The notes under the pieces are model-generated. The model ran no database searches and was not told the DNA's origin. It saw nothing but the letters and a program-made list of their open reading frames with translations. DNA of 64,000 nt from contig NC_064040.1 in NCBI RefSeq assembly GCF_932526225.1, positions 3,162,181 to 3,226,180 of the forward strand. Direction: 5' to 3'. Positions within the stretch are counted from its first letter, which is position 1. Each line of letters opens with the position of its first letter. The position numbers were made by a program, and so were the translations under genes. The DNA comes from Nematostella vectensis. Lineage: Eukaryota > Cnidaria > Anthozoa > Actiniaria > Edwardsiidae. Below, piece after piece: positions 13,237 to 28,200 of this stretch.

Positions 13237-16200
13237 GTGAGGATAGTCATAGCGTTAGCTGTGATTATGTTTAATCACATTCAATTACCTTTTTTTCATA
13301 GATTTACCAACACTCCATGACGTTAAAGATACCTTACCTTCACTGGAAAACATATTATACTTACAGGTAATTTATTTACCATTTCATTTTTTGGTTATTT
13401 TTCTTTAAAATAACTTTGGTTATTTTTCTTTTAAATCACTAGAAAATTATGATGAAAAAATAAAAAAACTCCTTGTGTTGTTCATTTGCAGAAAGAGTTT
13501 TCAGAGTTCTTCTCTCTGCCGATGTACGACGATGATGAAGGGAGAATTCAGTTATTCCAGAAGTACCTTGATATGTATCTACTTCAGCCCCGGTCCCCCG
13601 AGAGAACCAAGGTATTTTTTATCCAAAGTCAGGGTCGTACTAATAGGCTGCACTCCTTCTAAGAACTCTTACATAACCCCCCCCCCCCCCCCCAACTCCC
13701 CACCCACGGATGTCATTAATTTCAGACTTAGCCTCCCTGTTTCGACACTTCCCACTCATGGATGTCATTAATTTCGGATATAGCCTCCCTGTTTTTACAT
13801 TTATTGCGGTTTTCAACATTCTGCGAACTCTAGCCGACAAATTGCCATATTGTTTTCTGGCTCCCGCCATTTAAACTCCTTGGAGCAGTTTAGCAGGCTG
13901 GGAATTATCGACTAGAGTAGCAGAATATCGAATATCACAGTAACCCATTTGGCCACAGCTTTTCATGGTCTTCGCTTTTCAACCTCTTGGATATTTTCAA
14001 AAAACTGAATAGCACCTAACTAAGATTGCGTAGCACTGAAATAATAAAGTTTCGTGGATCACGAATTTCGTTAAGACCGCACAAAGAATTCTTCATTAGA
14101 TGATGGTGATGATGCGTGCGTCGTTTGTTCGTTTTTCCAGGAGCAAAATAACAAAGGCCAAACACTGACTTTAACAAGGCTTAAAAGGTACGATATCTAT
14201 TTTCTATTGTTGCTCAGCTTCCGAGGTCTTATTTTTCCTTCTTCTCTTGGTAGGTTGTGTAGATTGCTGAAGGTGTCCGAAGAGGAGCTCATGTCTCACT
14301 TTGCAGCCAACCTCAACATCAATATACACACTTCCCTGGACATGTGTAGGTGAGACCTTTCTCTATATTATTATATCGCTTCACAGTACACTTGAGACGC
14401 TTTGCCAATACAACATTTTATCCATGCTTAAGGATAAAAGATCATTTTATAATCCTGACTGGTTTTAAAGCCGCATTGTCACCAATTTACTTCCGGAGGT
14501 CCGACGGAAACCTCAACCGTTAAAAGACAAAAGAATCTATTAAAATCCGAGATATTAAACAGGCCATCCGCTCTAAATTATCAATCACATCCTCAAAGAA
14601 ACTTCCAATAAACACACTGCTTTCAATATTTTGAAATATTTTTCGCGTTTTCCGTTAAAAATCATCGGAGATTGTTAAGTAATCGACCGGAAGTAAACTG
14701 GTGACAATGCGGCTTTAACTGGAATAGCCCTAAAATCGCTCTTCAACCGTGTGAATGGCCTTGTTTAAGTCAATCAGCATAACCCACACAAGATTTGATT
14801 TACAATCATAGCGACCATAACTAGGCTGTTTTTGGTTTTTCCCGAAAAAAAAAAACTGTGGAACCCCGCTTATGCTAACTAACTTCGATCTACATATATT
14901 TTTGTGTCCTTTTTTTACAATATTTTATTTATCCAAGAGATAAAATATTATTCGATAACTCGCGATGGTTATTTTACCTATTCCTCCTGATTTTGACTGT
15001 TTTCGAGCCATCTGAACACTAAAACATATTTCAATCGTGCAAGTTGTAATCACCACTAAGTAATCTTGATTATTTATTTAAATTTTTAGAGAGATGCTCG
15101 AGTGTTCCCCCAACCCGTCGATCGCCAGAGTCGTCTTTGAAGTAGTTCATAGGATATATGACCGTATCACGGAAGGCTTTGTCCTGGCGCTAGACGAGAA
15201 CAAGAACTCGTCACAGCTCACCCGCGTTCTCCACCAGTTGCTGTGCGTGTGTACCACATGTTGCGACCCTGGTAAGGAACTTATGGGTGTATTTAGGCAT
15301 TTGCCCACGTCTCCACCAAAAATCTTAAAGGCCATATAAGCTTCTCTAAGGCCATATAAGCTCGGCTAATGTAGCTAGCATTCTTCAACAATTAATCTAG
15401 TATAGGAGGGACAGAATTAGCCGGATTTTTTTTATGGTCACTGCAATATTTCTGAGGGTGGTACACCAGGTGTAACTGTTTCCTTGTACAGGCTTGTTGT
15501 GCGACTGCATGGAGCTGTGCAAGTGTGCTGGCGTGATGGACGAGTTGTATCTTCAGTGCGATACGGGCGAATATGGATTCTCCATGAACGAACAGAGGTA
15601 TCATGTGGCACAGGAAGCATCCATCTTCGGCGTGAATAAAAAAACGTTCGAATTTATCTCTCTTTGGTTTATGCCTTACGGCTCTTTTTCAAGATCTAAA
15701 CCGTTTGTACTTCTAATTCTCTAGAGTAGACATTTGTCTTCATTTTTTTTCTTTAGTTTATAGAAACAAATCACCATAAATAACTATAAGGAAAGGTCCT
15801 TGTCAAGTCGTGGACACTATTGATCGAATGATCCAACGTGATAGCCAAGAAACGAGCCACCTCTCACAAATTGAGTCTTGAATTTGATTGTTTTCGGCTA
15901 AATTAGCAACCAAGCATTACTGTACTTTCATGTTTTTTTTGCCTTCAATAAGCAAAGGTAGAAAAGACGAATTGACATGTGAGTATACGACAGGGCCGTA
16001 GCAAGGGGTGGGGCACCAATGTTTTCCAAAGTTATAAGGAAATGACCAGTAGGGGAGTGGCTGCGCCCCCAATATTTTCTCAATGTTTCTGTTTCGTGCC
16101 ACCTAATATTTTGAGGCTTGCTACGGCGCTGTACGAGCAAGTGACATCGGAATCCAACAAAAAGTTTTTGCTACATTACGATTATAGCGTAATGTATAAA

Positions 16201-19200
16201 CTTACGGGTTAGCTCTCGTCATTTTTCTTCAACCCTTTTTACCCTCTTTCTTTTAGCTCTAAAAGCGATCCCCTTCGTGCGTTGATATTCAGCAATAAAT
16301 TCAAAGAGGAGGGCCTGGTACTAGACTCGTCCCTAGCTCTCCCTCTGGCAGCAAAGTACACAGCCGCCACAATGTACACAGCAATTCCGGTTAACCAAGG
16401 TATGGCAATAACAACTTTTATTTTCAGGGCGTGCAAAAAACATTTTGCGATCAACATTTATATTCATTTTGTTCGCGTCAAAACGCCCTATTAATGGGCT
16501 TTGGTAGTACAAGAAAAGATATATAGGCTTTATTTATAAGGATTTGATCACTTTTTTGCCTGTCTCAAGGATTACTATCAGAGCAATGCATTATAGGTAC
16601 GATCAGCTGTCCCCCTTTAGTAACTTTTTTTATGAACAGGGAAGCACTCTTCCATTGTTCCATTTCAACAGCTGAGGATGGCTGGACAAATAGCACATAC
16701 AGGTATGTCGTGAGGATAACCTGCTTACACTCGTTTGGCCGGTTATATTTCAAGCCGACGCCGCTTATTCGCTCAAGCCAAGATGGCAGCTGGATAACTG
16801 TTGCAAATAATAAACGGGCCGTTTAATATTTGACGAGTGGCCTTTTTTTCTCGATTATTTTTTGCAGACACTGACACCACGCCGCCTATTTTGCTGTTTT
16901 TAGATGCTTGCTTTTAGATTTAAATTATTGAAAATGTTCCAGCCTAGGTATCATATGTGCAGGAGCATAAAACTACAACGTCGCTAGCATTGAGTAACTA
17001 GCTTCTCTTCTCCTTTTTTGCGACCGATTGTATGGAATTCCGGTCATGTGTCTCGAATTGACGTGAGTTGCATGTGTACTCATCACTAAAAAAGATTTTG
17101 TGTTATGGATGATATTCCATACCATTATTCATTTTACGAATTCAGACGACGCAATTCAGTTAACAGATTAAACCAAATAAGCGTATTTTACCTTGTAAGA
17201 TGTACTTGCAGATCTAACGATCGAGTTACCTTCTACTGTTTACTTGCAGATCTAACGATCGACCCAATCAAACGACTCAGTGCGGCAGGGATTGAGATTC
17301 TGGCCTACCTCCAGGAAAACAACCTACAAAAACTCGCTTGCAAGTATGCCAATGAGGTATGGGCCCGAGCTCAGAATATGTGTAGAAGATACACGATTTA
17401 AAGACCTAAGAACTAAACTTAAGATAAGCTTACACACGTTTTAAAAACATGGTGTAAGGCCTTAGAGCTAAGCTTGCAGGACAAATACTATGTCCTCAGA
17501 GCTTACTTAAGTTTACTTAAGTACTGAATGCGCACGATTACAGCGCGACCAAGAAAACCGTTAGCACCGGAAATATGTATGGAATATTTGTTCCGACCAA
17601 TCCCTCGCGAGATATTCAAACAGTCAATTAGTAACATGTCTCAACAAGTCTCAGTGTCTGAATTCTCGCGTCTGATTCGTCAGAAGAAAATAAACATTCC
17701 ACACATATTTTAGGTGTTCACGGTTATACTGGTTGTGCTGTAATAACGAATCGTCTTGATTGTATATTTGGAATTCCGGGGTGTTAACTAACGTTATTTC
17801 TTTTTCTTTTTTTTGAAGACTTTAGGTACTATTTTACAACATTACGCCGCCAACTCTTACTTGCTCTCGGAGGTTAGTGTCACATCCCTTTGTCATGCAT
17901 GTCACACAAGTCTTCTCCATATTGTCATGCAACACTGCCGAATCACGCAAAACACCACTCACCACTTCTTCATAAACCATTTTCGTCATAGCTAATACCA
18001 TTTCATACCATTTTCGTTACGCAATTATTTCCTTATCACAATTTACATATCCCTGTCTTGTTTTAGCTTTTATTCAGAGCCGTTTTCACTTGACACGGTT
18101 TTCATCGCTGTATTTCAGGGCATTTCGTTACCTCCACATTTGGAGTCCCTCAAAACCCAACAACAACAGTACTTGCCTGCTGTAGTGCGCATGACTATAG
18201 AGCTTGAAGGAGGACTCTTAGTCAAGGCAAGTGTCATGTTCCATGCCAACGCACGCTACCGTGACCACATTGGCAGTTTTATTAGCCAATAAGAATGCGC
18301 GAGTTCCGTAAATGGTCTAATACAGTGGAACCTGGAGTTTACGATGTGCCTCGAGAGAAAGAAAATATAACGCAAAATCGAGGAATCGTTGAAAAGAGGT
18401 CCTCCATTTTACGGAAAACAGATTTGTATCGTAAAATCGAGAATATCGTTGTATCCAATATCTTTAGATCGAGGGATTTTTTTATACATTTTTCATTATT
18501 TCCGCCAGGAGATGGGAACGCCATCATAAAATCGAGATTATCGTTAAATCCAGGTTCCACTGTAAACCCCCCAGCCATCTAAAGAATGCCTGCTATCTAA
18601 TTAACGCCCCCCCATAAGCTTACAGGTTTGTATTGAACAGCCCCTCTCTAACTCCCACTATTAGGATCATTTAGGATCATATAGGGTCATTTGCGGAACC
18701 GTTTAGTTATGTATTAATTTTGCGCCAAGGTGAGGGACTCCTTGACATGTCCCAAGGGAATCTCTCTTCTCTCTCGTTACCAAGGGTAACCGGAACCCGC
18801 GTTCCCTGCACTATGCCAGTACTCTCCCTCGCGAAACCGCTGACCGTCTATTATGCAATCGCGCGATACTCTCATTATTTCCGGTTCCGGTACAACCGGA
18901 ACCCGCCTTCCCTGCACTATGTTATGATTGGTTGATTTTATTCACACAACGATGATTGTATTGATCTCTTGCCAAACGCAAATCGTTACTCGTTACTAAT
19001 CGTCAACTCCTTGATCCTCTCTTGTAAAACCTTTTTCCCTTCCCTTCCCTTCCCTTCTTTTTATCTTAATATCGGTGACTTCGGTGTGACCTCATCTTTA
19101 GGTGTTCAACTGTAAATCAATTGATAAGGACCTAGGCTTGGGCTACCTGTGCTCCATCCCTCGCCAGCTTGTGATGGAGAAGCTCACATCAAAGATGATG

Positions 19201-22200
19201 TTCCGAGGTCAGAGCTACACCAAGATCAAGGTAACTGAATAGCCCCCTACGTTCTGTTGGTGGTATAGGGCTAGTTGAATACCAGTCATATACCATTCCT
19301 TGTTTACAAGAATGACAATGATACCGTAGCAACAATGTTTGATTGAACGTCTCTCAGTTACACGCTTGAATTAATCTATGGAAATGGATGCTTTGTGTGG
19401 ATCGTTATCGTGCGGGAGCGTTTGTTAACGTCTACTGCACCTCCCCCCCCCCCCCCCCCACCCCTGCCTTATTCCCCTATACACACGTACGGTGCACATA
19501 CGGCATATCCCTTGTCACCTGACAGTACACTGTACTGTAACTGAGTTACTTTTGTTCCTTATCAGTGTCTAACGTGACGTGTATTGATGTATCTTGACAG
19601 GTCCTCTCTCAAGTCGGCAGGGTGTACGCAAAGTTCATTAACGACACGAAGCTCGAGGAAGCTTGCAGTGCGCTTACGCGTAACGCCTTGTGGGGGGAAA
19701 GGCTCAGCGCAATCAAGGTAGCGTGACTAGCAGCTTGATTTCCCTGTTTTGTTTTGGCTCGTAAATTATTCATTTAAGTTAATTTTGCAAATTAACTTGA
19801 ATAGGCTGTTTTTGTTGTTGTCGCTTATAAAATTATTGTTGATAATATGATAATAATTCTGTTGTCGTTATTGTTGTTTAATGTTCTTTGATACTGTTTC
19901 GGAAGATGATTTTTCTGATTTTATTTTGATATCGATAGCGATTTAGTTGTCCTTGGTTTTGATACTAGAGAGTTTTCCTTATAGAAAGTATTCCTCATAG
20001 AACTTAACTCATCTCATTTCCGTAACGTCGTAGATCTACATACAGGACGTTTATAACGTCAATCGTGAGGAGATAAGTCAACTTCTACCAAAACTCATCC
20101 AAGACAAGTCGGCCACAGTCGAAATGATAAAGGATTTCTGCAGGTAACACAAAATCAAAACATCACGTGCATCGCGTAAAGCTGCGATTGCTTCGCTACT
20201 TAAGCAATAAGTGACCATTAAGTAAAGTAGTGACGATTTTAAGTAAAAGTCGAATGTGAAGCGCTTAGAGCCTTGTAATAAGCGCTATACTAAAACAAAA
20301 TTTTTATGTTATTGCTTTTGAGCATAATCTTGGCGAACGTCCTTAGATCAGCCTTTGCGTTGTAAAAAGAATGAAACAGAGGATATTTTTTCCTAATTAT
20401 GAACGCAGGTCATTCAAGGTCGCGGAGGAGGAGGCCTTGCTACACTATGTCAAGACACTGCTTCTTCCCACTGCAAACCCCCTCCCGCAAGCACAGAAGC
20501 CCCGACTGGGCCACACCCCTGGCATCAGTAAAGGGGCAGAGTACGAGGCCAAGGTAGACGAGGTCGTGCAATTCATCCCAAGCCAGCTGCTGCTGCAACT
20601 TTTGATGGAGATCTTACCAAAGGTTTGTTCTAAGATCATGTGTTCTTTTCTCCAATACGGACTTCTTATACCTTTAACGGCTTTTGGGTTTTTAGTACGG
20701 TTGTAGTGCGATTTTGCGCCGCATTGGTTACAGATTTGACGTTGGATGTTTGCTTCAGGTTACGGTTGTTACGGCTTGACGCTCTCTTTCGTAACAGTTT
20801 TCGTCTGATTTGCAGTTTTTCTATTTGTGTGTATTCAGGTTGATCAGTATGATTATACAAGGCTGTTGTACGTACTGAACTTAGCTAAGAGATCTACAAC
20901 AGGAGACACGGCTACAGTCGATGAGGTGAGAGCCATGTTGTTCATGCCATTGTTATTATTGTTGCTGTTTTCTTATTGTTGTTAAAGATTAAGGGAATGG
21001 CAAGTAGAGTCAGGACAGCACCACTTTTTGCTGTGTTATCTTGCGTGTAAAGTAAAGTAAGTTGTTTATCTGATCTCGTGTTGATCTAGTGTTATCTTGT
21101 GTGCAGGCCATCAGCCTGCTGGGTTACCTTGTCCATTATGAACGTGTTGCTCCGCCATCCAAGTACGAGATCAACTTCCTGCACACAAGCAAGTCAGATG
21201 AGGACAAGGTAAGAATAACCACCCTGTACCCTTTGTATTTCCTGACTTGGCCGCTTATTTGGTATAAAATACAGTGTTTAAGTAACCAATATTTCGGGAC
21301 TCTTGAAGGTGGCCGCTTAATAGAGGTACACTGTGTAGCCCCTGAATAGGGGTTTAAAAGTTAAGAGGTACTACAGAATGCCAAATGTTGTATTACTTAC
21401 GTTGAGGCTACTGAATTTCGGTCACCAAAAACATAAGGGTCGGATATGATCGCCTTCTCTCGATGCCACAGATTCCCCTGTCCTCTACAAGACCGCTGTC
21501 TCCGCTTGCGCAGACCAGGCTCCCCTTTCACTCGTTGCTGTACGGAGATCCGTGGAAAGTGATAAGTAAGTAGATCTGTGCGTATCACGTGACGCTCTCG
21601 TTTTACTCATCACGGAGTTGAACCATGCTGAAGTTGTTATGTGATGATTTTAGCTTCAGACTTTGCTTAACATAACATCAACCACCAACAAAACATCACC
21701 CACCAACAACAATCCAAACAACAACAAAACAACTACAACAACAACATAAGTAGCTACCAACCTACTACCAACTCCAACCAAAGACACAATGACAGAACTA
21801 CGACAACAATACCCACCAGCAACATCAACCACGATATCAACACCAACACAAAGGTGATCACGTTGTTATGTTTGAAATTTTCAGCTCCTGAGCTGTCTAG
21901 AGAGACTGTGCCGAAGCTTGTAGGTGTGGCCAAAATACTCAAGGTAACGACGAATCTAAGCTCATATATCTCTATTGTCTCTGTATCCAGGGAGGTGTGA
22001 AGGCAAGATATGTAATTGCATAATTTTAGCGCATTCCGCGCTACCTACTCAGTTCTCAGAACCCTATTCTACATCTAAACCCTTCTCAGTTCTAAGGACT
22101 CCATTCTCATCTAAACTCTCCCAGTCCTCAAAACCTCCTGCTCCATCTAAACTCTACCCAGTCCCCAGAACCCCCTGCTCCATCTAAAAACCCTACCCAG

Positions 22201-25200
22201 TCCCCAGAACCCCCTGCTCCATCTAAAAACCCTACTCAGTTCTCAGAACCCCCTGCTCCATCTAAAAACCTACTCAATCCTCAGAACCCCCTGCTCCATC
22301 TAAAAACCCTTCCCAGTCCTCAGAACCCCCTGCTCCATCTAAACCCTTCCCAGTTCTGAGAACTCCCTACTCCATCTAAACCTAACTCAGCCCCCAGAAC
22401 CCCCTTCTCAATCTAAAAACCCTAATCAAGCCGCCTAATGGTATTTTGTTAGCTGGTGCCAGCTATCTTATTGCAAGATCTGCATAGCATTTCCTTCGCA
22501 TGCCTTATTCATTTATTGTTCAAGCTCTCTTTTATGGATACTTGGCTTAAATGTCTATCTTTTGTGTTTCATTCCAGCTCTCTGTTGACAAGATGTACTT
22601 GGCAGCCATACAAAATCTGTTCAAGGCTCCGGTTTCCAAGCGACGACACAGCTCTGATCTACCGGATACCATCCTGGACCTTCCCGACCCTGAGCCCGAG
22701 CAAATGGTTCGGTTTGACTTTGAGGAAGCGCAAGAACTTCTCTTTGCTGTGAAGACCAAGGAAATCTCAGTCGCCGCGGCACGATGGGTGTCGGAGCAGC
22801 TCCCTTTAGGTGAGAAACCTCTCCAATCAAATATCGCTAAGCAAAGAGTTAAAACCCCACTCTAATTAACACAAATTAAAAGCACTATCATGCAGCGAGT
22901 ATTAAATAGTCTTGGCGAGCATGCGAGCAAGGCATGATTTATTAATAACACCAGAGATTTTAAGTAACATCTTAATTTGCCGATTAGCCCCCAAACAGCC
23001 ACCTTATGTCTGTTGAACCCACATCTGTTATCATAATTTAACTTTGTTAGAAAAATGATACATTGCATGTCATTCTTTACTTGACCTTTCAGGAGAAGAT
23101 AAAGTCAAGGTTCTCCAGGCGTGCGTAGGACTGGCAAATGAGTGGGTGGCGTCAGCATCACCAGAGGTCTGTCTCGGGCTTCATATGTTGATTTGCACCA
23201 TAAAATCGCGTGACATTTTGCTTCTATGGGCTGAGTAAGCGCAAGCGCAGCGCACGTAATTTCCCGATTCTCACTGGAAAGCAAGAGGAAGCGCAAGAGA
23301 ACGCAATTTCTTGATTTTCTTGCCTTTTTGCTTGAATGATTCTCGTTTATGTTGCGCTTCCGTTTAAGCTTGCACTTTTGTCCTTGGGGCTGAGATATTG
23401 CCTAAATTCGCACAATGCAACGTTAAATTGAAATGGATGTATGCAAAGCACTTTTTGAGATATTGCCTAAATTCGCACGATGCAACGTTAAATTGAAATG
23501 AATGTATGCAAAGCACTTAAACTTCCGTTTAAGCTTGCACTTGTGTCCTTGGGGCTGAGATATTGCCTAAATTCCCACGATGCAACGTTAAATTGAAATG
23601 GATGTATGCAAAGCACTTTTTGGCAAAGCTGAAAAAATTATTGTAATGAAATAATATTTCTATATTTTATCAGAACTCCGAGAAAGCGAACTTGACGTAC
23701 ACGCGGGTGCTGAAGCTAAGTAGGGGCGTGGCTACACAACACGTGCTTCACAAGTACTCCATAGCAGAACCCGCCTTAGTCGCCATAGTAACGCAGCCGG
23801 CAAAGCTGATTTGTCAGCTGTACGAGACTCGTGGTGCGAGAAACAAAGAGGAGCTCAACCAACCGCCAGGTAAGGTAGAATCGAATTCATTTATTTGTTA
23901 TTAGAGAGTGGCGCGATAGATCTGTTGTAAGGGCCTTACTTCTGAAGCAATAAGAACGAGACTCGTGGTGCGAGAAACAAAGAGGAGCTCGACCAACCAC
24001 CACGTAAGGTAGAATCGAATTCATTTGTTTGTTATCAGAGAGTGGCGCGATAGCTTTGTGGTAAGCGCCTTACTACCGTTTTCCCTGGTACCAGAGGCTC
24101 GAGCTCACTCCAAGAAGCCCAAGACCGGCGTGACAGCAAATGAGTGAAGCTCTAGCCTCTGGCATCCAGGGTACACCTGGTTCAGATGCATTGCGGAATG
24201 GGAAGTCCATCTTTACCGTCTGCCCTTTGGCCGCATAACCATATTTTCTTCACGTAATAACACTCTCATTCATGAGACAGCCCGCAGTTCAATATGGATG
24301 CATTCTGGTTGGCTCTACCCACTTCCTTTTCTGTCCTACTTTTGATTTTCATAAAAAATAAGTGCAAAGCATTTTCTAAATTTAATTACTTATCCTGACA
24401 GATATCCACAAGGCATCTGATGAGATCGCAAGTATTAACAACAGTAACGTGGATAAGATCCGACTCTATCTGCTGGAGGTGAAAACTATGTTTTTTCTTT
24501 CTCTTCTAATATGTAGTCGGTTATAAAGTTTGCATCAATTTTGTCAATCTGGCCTGATGCATTAACCCCGTGTTCTTATGGTCTTGTTTCAGCAATGGCT
24601 ACCAGCTTCACCGACTTCGACAGATTTAAACGAGTCGTCTGATCAGGTAGAACACATAGAATCTCTTGCTAAAAGCGCATTGCTTGCACCTAACACAGGC
24701 GCCTACAAAGGGGAAGCGCAGGGTGCAGGAAAGGATGGGGGTGTACGCTTGTCACGCTAGTCGCATTCAGAGTCTTGTCACGCTAGCCGTATCCAGAGTC
24801 TTGTCACGCTAGTCGTATCCAGAAACTTGTCACGCTAGTCGCATTCAGAGTCTTGTTACGCTAGTCGTATCCAGAGTCTTGTCACGCTAGTTTCATTCAG
24901 AGTCTTGTCACGCTAGTCGTATTCAGAGTCTTGTCACGCTAGTCGTATTCAGAGTCTTGTCACGCTAGTCGTATTCAGAGTCTTGTCAGGCTAGTCATAT
25001 TCAGAGTCTTGTCACGCTAATCTTATACAGAGTCTTGTCACGCTAGTCATATTCAGTCTTGTCACGCTAATCGTATACAGAGTCTTGTCACGCTAGTCGT
25101 ATTCAGAGTCTTGTCACGCTAGTCGTATTCAGAGTCTTGTCACACTAGTTGTATTCAGAGTCTTGTCACATAGTCGTATTCAGAGTCTTGTCACGTAGTC

Positions 25201-28200
25201 GTATTCAGAGTCTTGTCACGCTAATCGTATACAGAGTCTTGTCAAGCTAGTTGTATCCAGAGTCTTGTCACGCTAATCGTATTCAGAGTCTTGTCACGCT
25301 AGTCGTATTCAGAGTCTTGTCACACTAGTCGTATTCAGAGTCTTGTCACACTAGTTGTATTCAGAGTCTTGTCACATAGTCGTATTCAGAGTCTTGTCAC
25401 GTAGTCGTATTCAGAGTCTTGTCACGCTAATCGTATACAGAGTCTTGTCAAGCTAGTCGTATCCAGAGTCTTGTCACGCTAGTTGTATTCAGAGTCTTGT
25501 CATGCTAGTCGTATTCAGAGTCTTGTCACGCTAGTCGTATCCAGAGTCTTGTCACGTAGTCTTATTCACAGTCTTGTCACGCTAGTCGTATTTAGTGTCT
25601 TGTCACGCTAGTCGTATTCAGAGTCTTGTTACGTAGTCTTATTCAGAGTCTTGTCACGCTAGTCGTATTCAGAGTCTTGTCACACTAGTCATATTCAGAG
25701 TCTTGTCACGCTAGTCGTATTCAGAGTCTTGTCACACTACTCGTATTTAGAGTCTTGTCACGTAGTCGTATTCAGAGTCTTGTCACGCTAATTGTATTCA
25801 GAGTCTTGTCATGCTAGTCGTATTCAGAGTCGTGTCACGCTAGTCGTATCCAGAGTCTTGTCACGCTAGTTGTATCCAGAGTCTTGTCACGTAGTCTTAT
25901 TCAGAGTCTTGTCACGCTAGTCGTATCCAGAGTCTTGTCACGTAGTCTTATTCAGAGTCTTGTCACGCTAGTCATATTCAGAGTCTTGTCATGCTAGTCG
26001 TATTCAGAGTCTTGTCACGCTAGTCGTATCCAGAGTCTTGTCACGTAGTCTTATTCACAGTCTTGTCACGCTAGTCGTATTTAGTGTCTTGTCACGCTAG
26101 TCGTATTCAGAGTCTTGTTACGTAGTCTTATTCAGAGTCTTGTCACGCTAGTCGTATTCAGAGTCTTGTCACGTTAGTCGTATTCAGAGTCTTGTCACGC
26201 TAGTCGTATTCAGAGTCTTGTCACGCTAGTCGGATCCTGTGTCCATATAAAGATCTAACAATCATTTTATTTATCCTGGCTCTCTCTAGCTCAGCATTGG
26301 TGAAGATGATGAAAACAGCGAAGACGCTATGAACTTAAAAAGGTTTGCGTTTAGATACTTGTATGTATCTTGTATGTATGGGGTATCCATCTGTGTATAT
26401 ATATAAAGTGTATAGATACTATCTTGAACTGTATATATATGGTGTATAGATATACATACTATCTTGAACTGTATATATAGGGTGTAAATATAGATATTAT
26501 CTTGAACTGTATATATAGGGTGTATAGATACATACTATCTTGAACTGTATATACGGTGTATAAATACTATCTTGAACTGTATATACGGTGTAAATATAGA
26601 TACTATCTTGAACTGTATATATGGTGTATATATAGATACTATCTTGAACTGTTTATACGGTGTCTATATAGATACTATCTTGAACTGTATATATGGTGTA
26701 TATATAGATACTATCTTGAACTGTATATACGGTGTATAGATACATACTATCTTGAACTGTATATACGGTGTATAAATACTATCTTGAACTGTATATATGG
26801 TGTATATATAGATACTATCTTGAACTGTATATACGGTGTCTATATAGACACTATCTTGAACTGTATATACGGTGTATATATAGATACTATCTTGAACTGT
26901 ATATATAAGGTGTATGGATACTATCTTGAACTGTATATATGGTGTAAATATAGATATTATCTTGAAATATATATACATAGGGTGTATAGATACATACTAT
27001 CTTGAACTGTATATAAGGTGTATATTTATTTCAAGATGGTTGAATTTGTATCTTCCTAAACGCGCAGTGCCTCATGGGTACCAAACTAATGAGTAAATAT
27101 AATCAGGTCGTTTCGTCCACAAGCGTAATATATAATAAAAATAAAGCGGGTAAGCGTTCTAAACCCTAGTGAACTACGGTATGTGCTGTGCATTATGTAC
27201 TTTCTAGCATCCAGATTGCTCTCAGATTCCAGAATGTATCCATGTATGCGTTACACATGAGCCTCTGCGGGCTGCGACACATGGGAACCTCTGGATGCAG
27301 CATGAGATGCAACTTTTTATTTAAAATGGCTGTAGGAATGTTGTATATTATCATGACTCACGTTGTGAATTATTAACGCCGACATTTTTCCGCAGAGTCA
27401 TCTACTTGCTGCACTACACGCAGACGAAAAGTATCTTGTTTCTACTCAGTTCCGCTTTCAAGGTGGGTTGTGAGCCACAATTAGATATTTCCTGGAACTA
27501 CACATTGCGTTATTGATCATTTGTTTAATGATCATGAGGTCTCGGAGATCTCTTGCTAGCAGGTAAAACATAAAAGAACACAATGTGTCGTATGTTTAGT
27601 TCGATATCACATCTTTAAAGAGGACAGAATGGCATTTTCCTGAGCTTATTATTCCCATGTTCTTTCAGCAAACACCCTCGGCTAATGACCAACCTGTGCC
27701 GTCTGTTCAGTTCCATATAACCTCTTTAAAGAGGACATAATGGCATTTTCCTTAGCCTATTCGCATGTTCTTACAGCAAACACCCTCGGCTAATATGACC
27801 AACCTGTGCCGTCTGCGAGCCCTTCGCGCTCTGTTCGCTATTGCGGCGGACCAGGCGATCGAAGAAGTCGGCAAGAAGTCTGTAGCTTCCATCAAGTAAG
27901 AAGTGACTAACAGTCTCTCAGTCTCTGCCATGTTAGCAAGATTGGGGAACTAAAGCGAGAACGATGCAAAGGCTAAGACAATGAGGACAATTACAATAGA
28001 AAAAAAAGCAAGGTGTCTATGGGAAGTTTTTTGACGATTTGACTGATAATTTAAAGCGGATGGCCTTTTAAATATTGCGGATTCTAATAGGTTCATAATA
28101 GCGGTCCAAACAGTCATTTTCATATCTCTGTCTGTAATAACGAGGTTCGCTGTTTAGCGAGAGAGTACATAATAGCGGTTCAAGAAGTCATTTTCCTATC

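Noticed and set aside
24762-26238. CRISPR-like regular array
   Set aside because: Units are contiguous without unique spacers and the sequence is eukaryotic. It is a minisatellite. The same applies to the other arrays.
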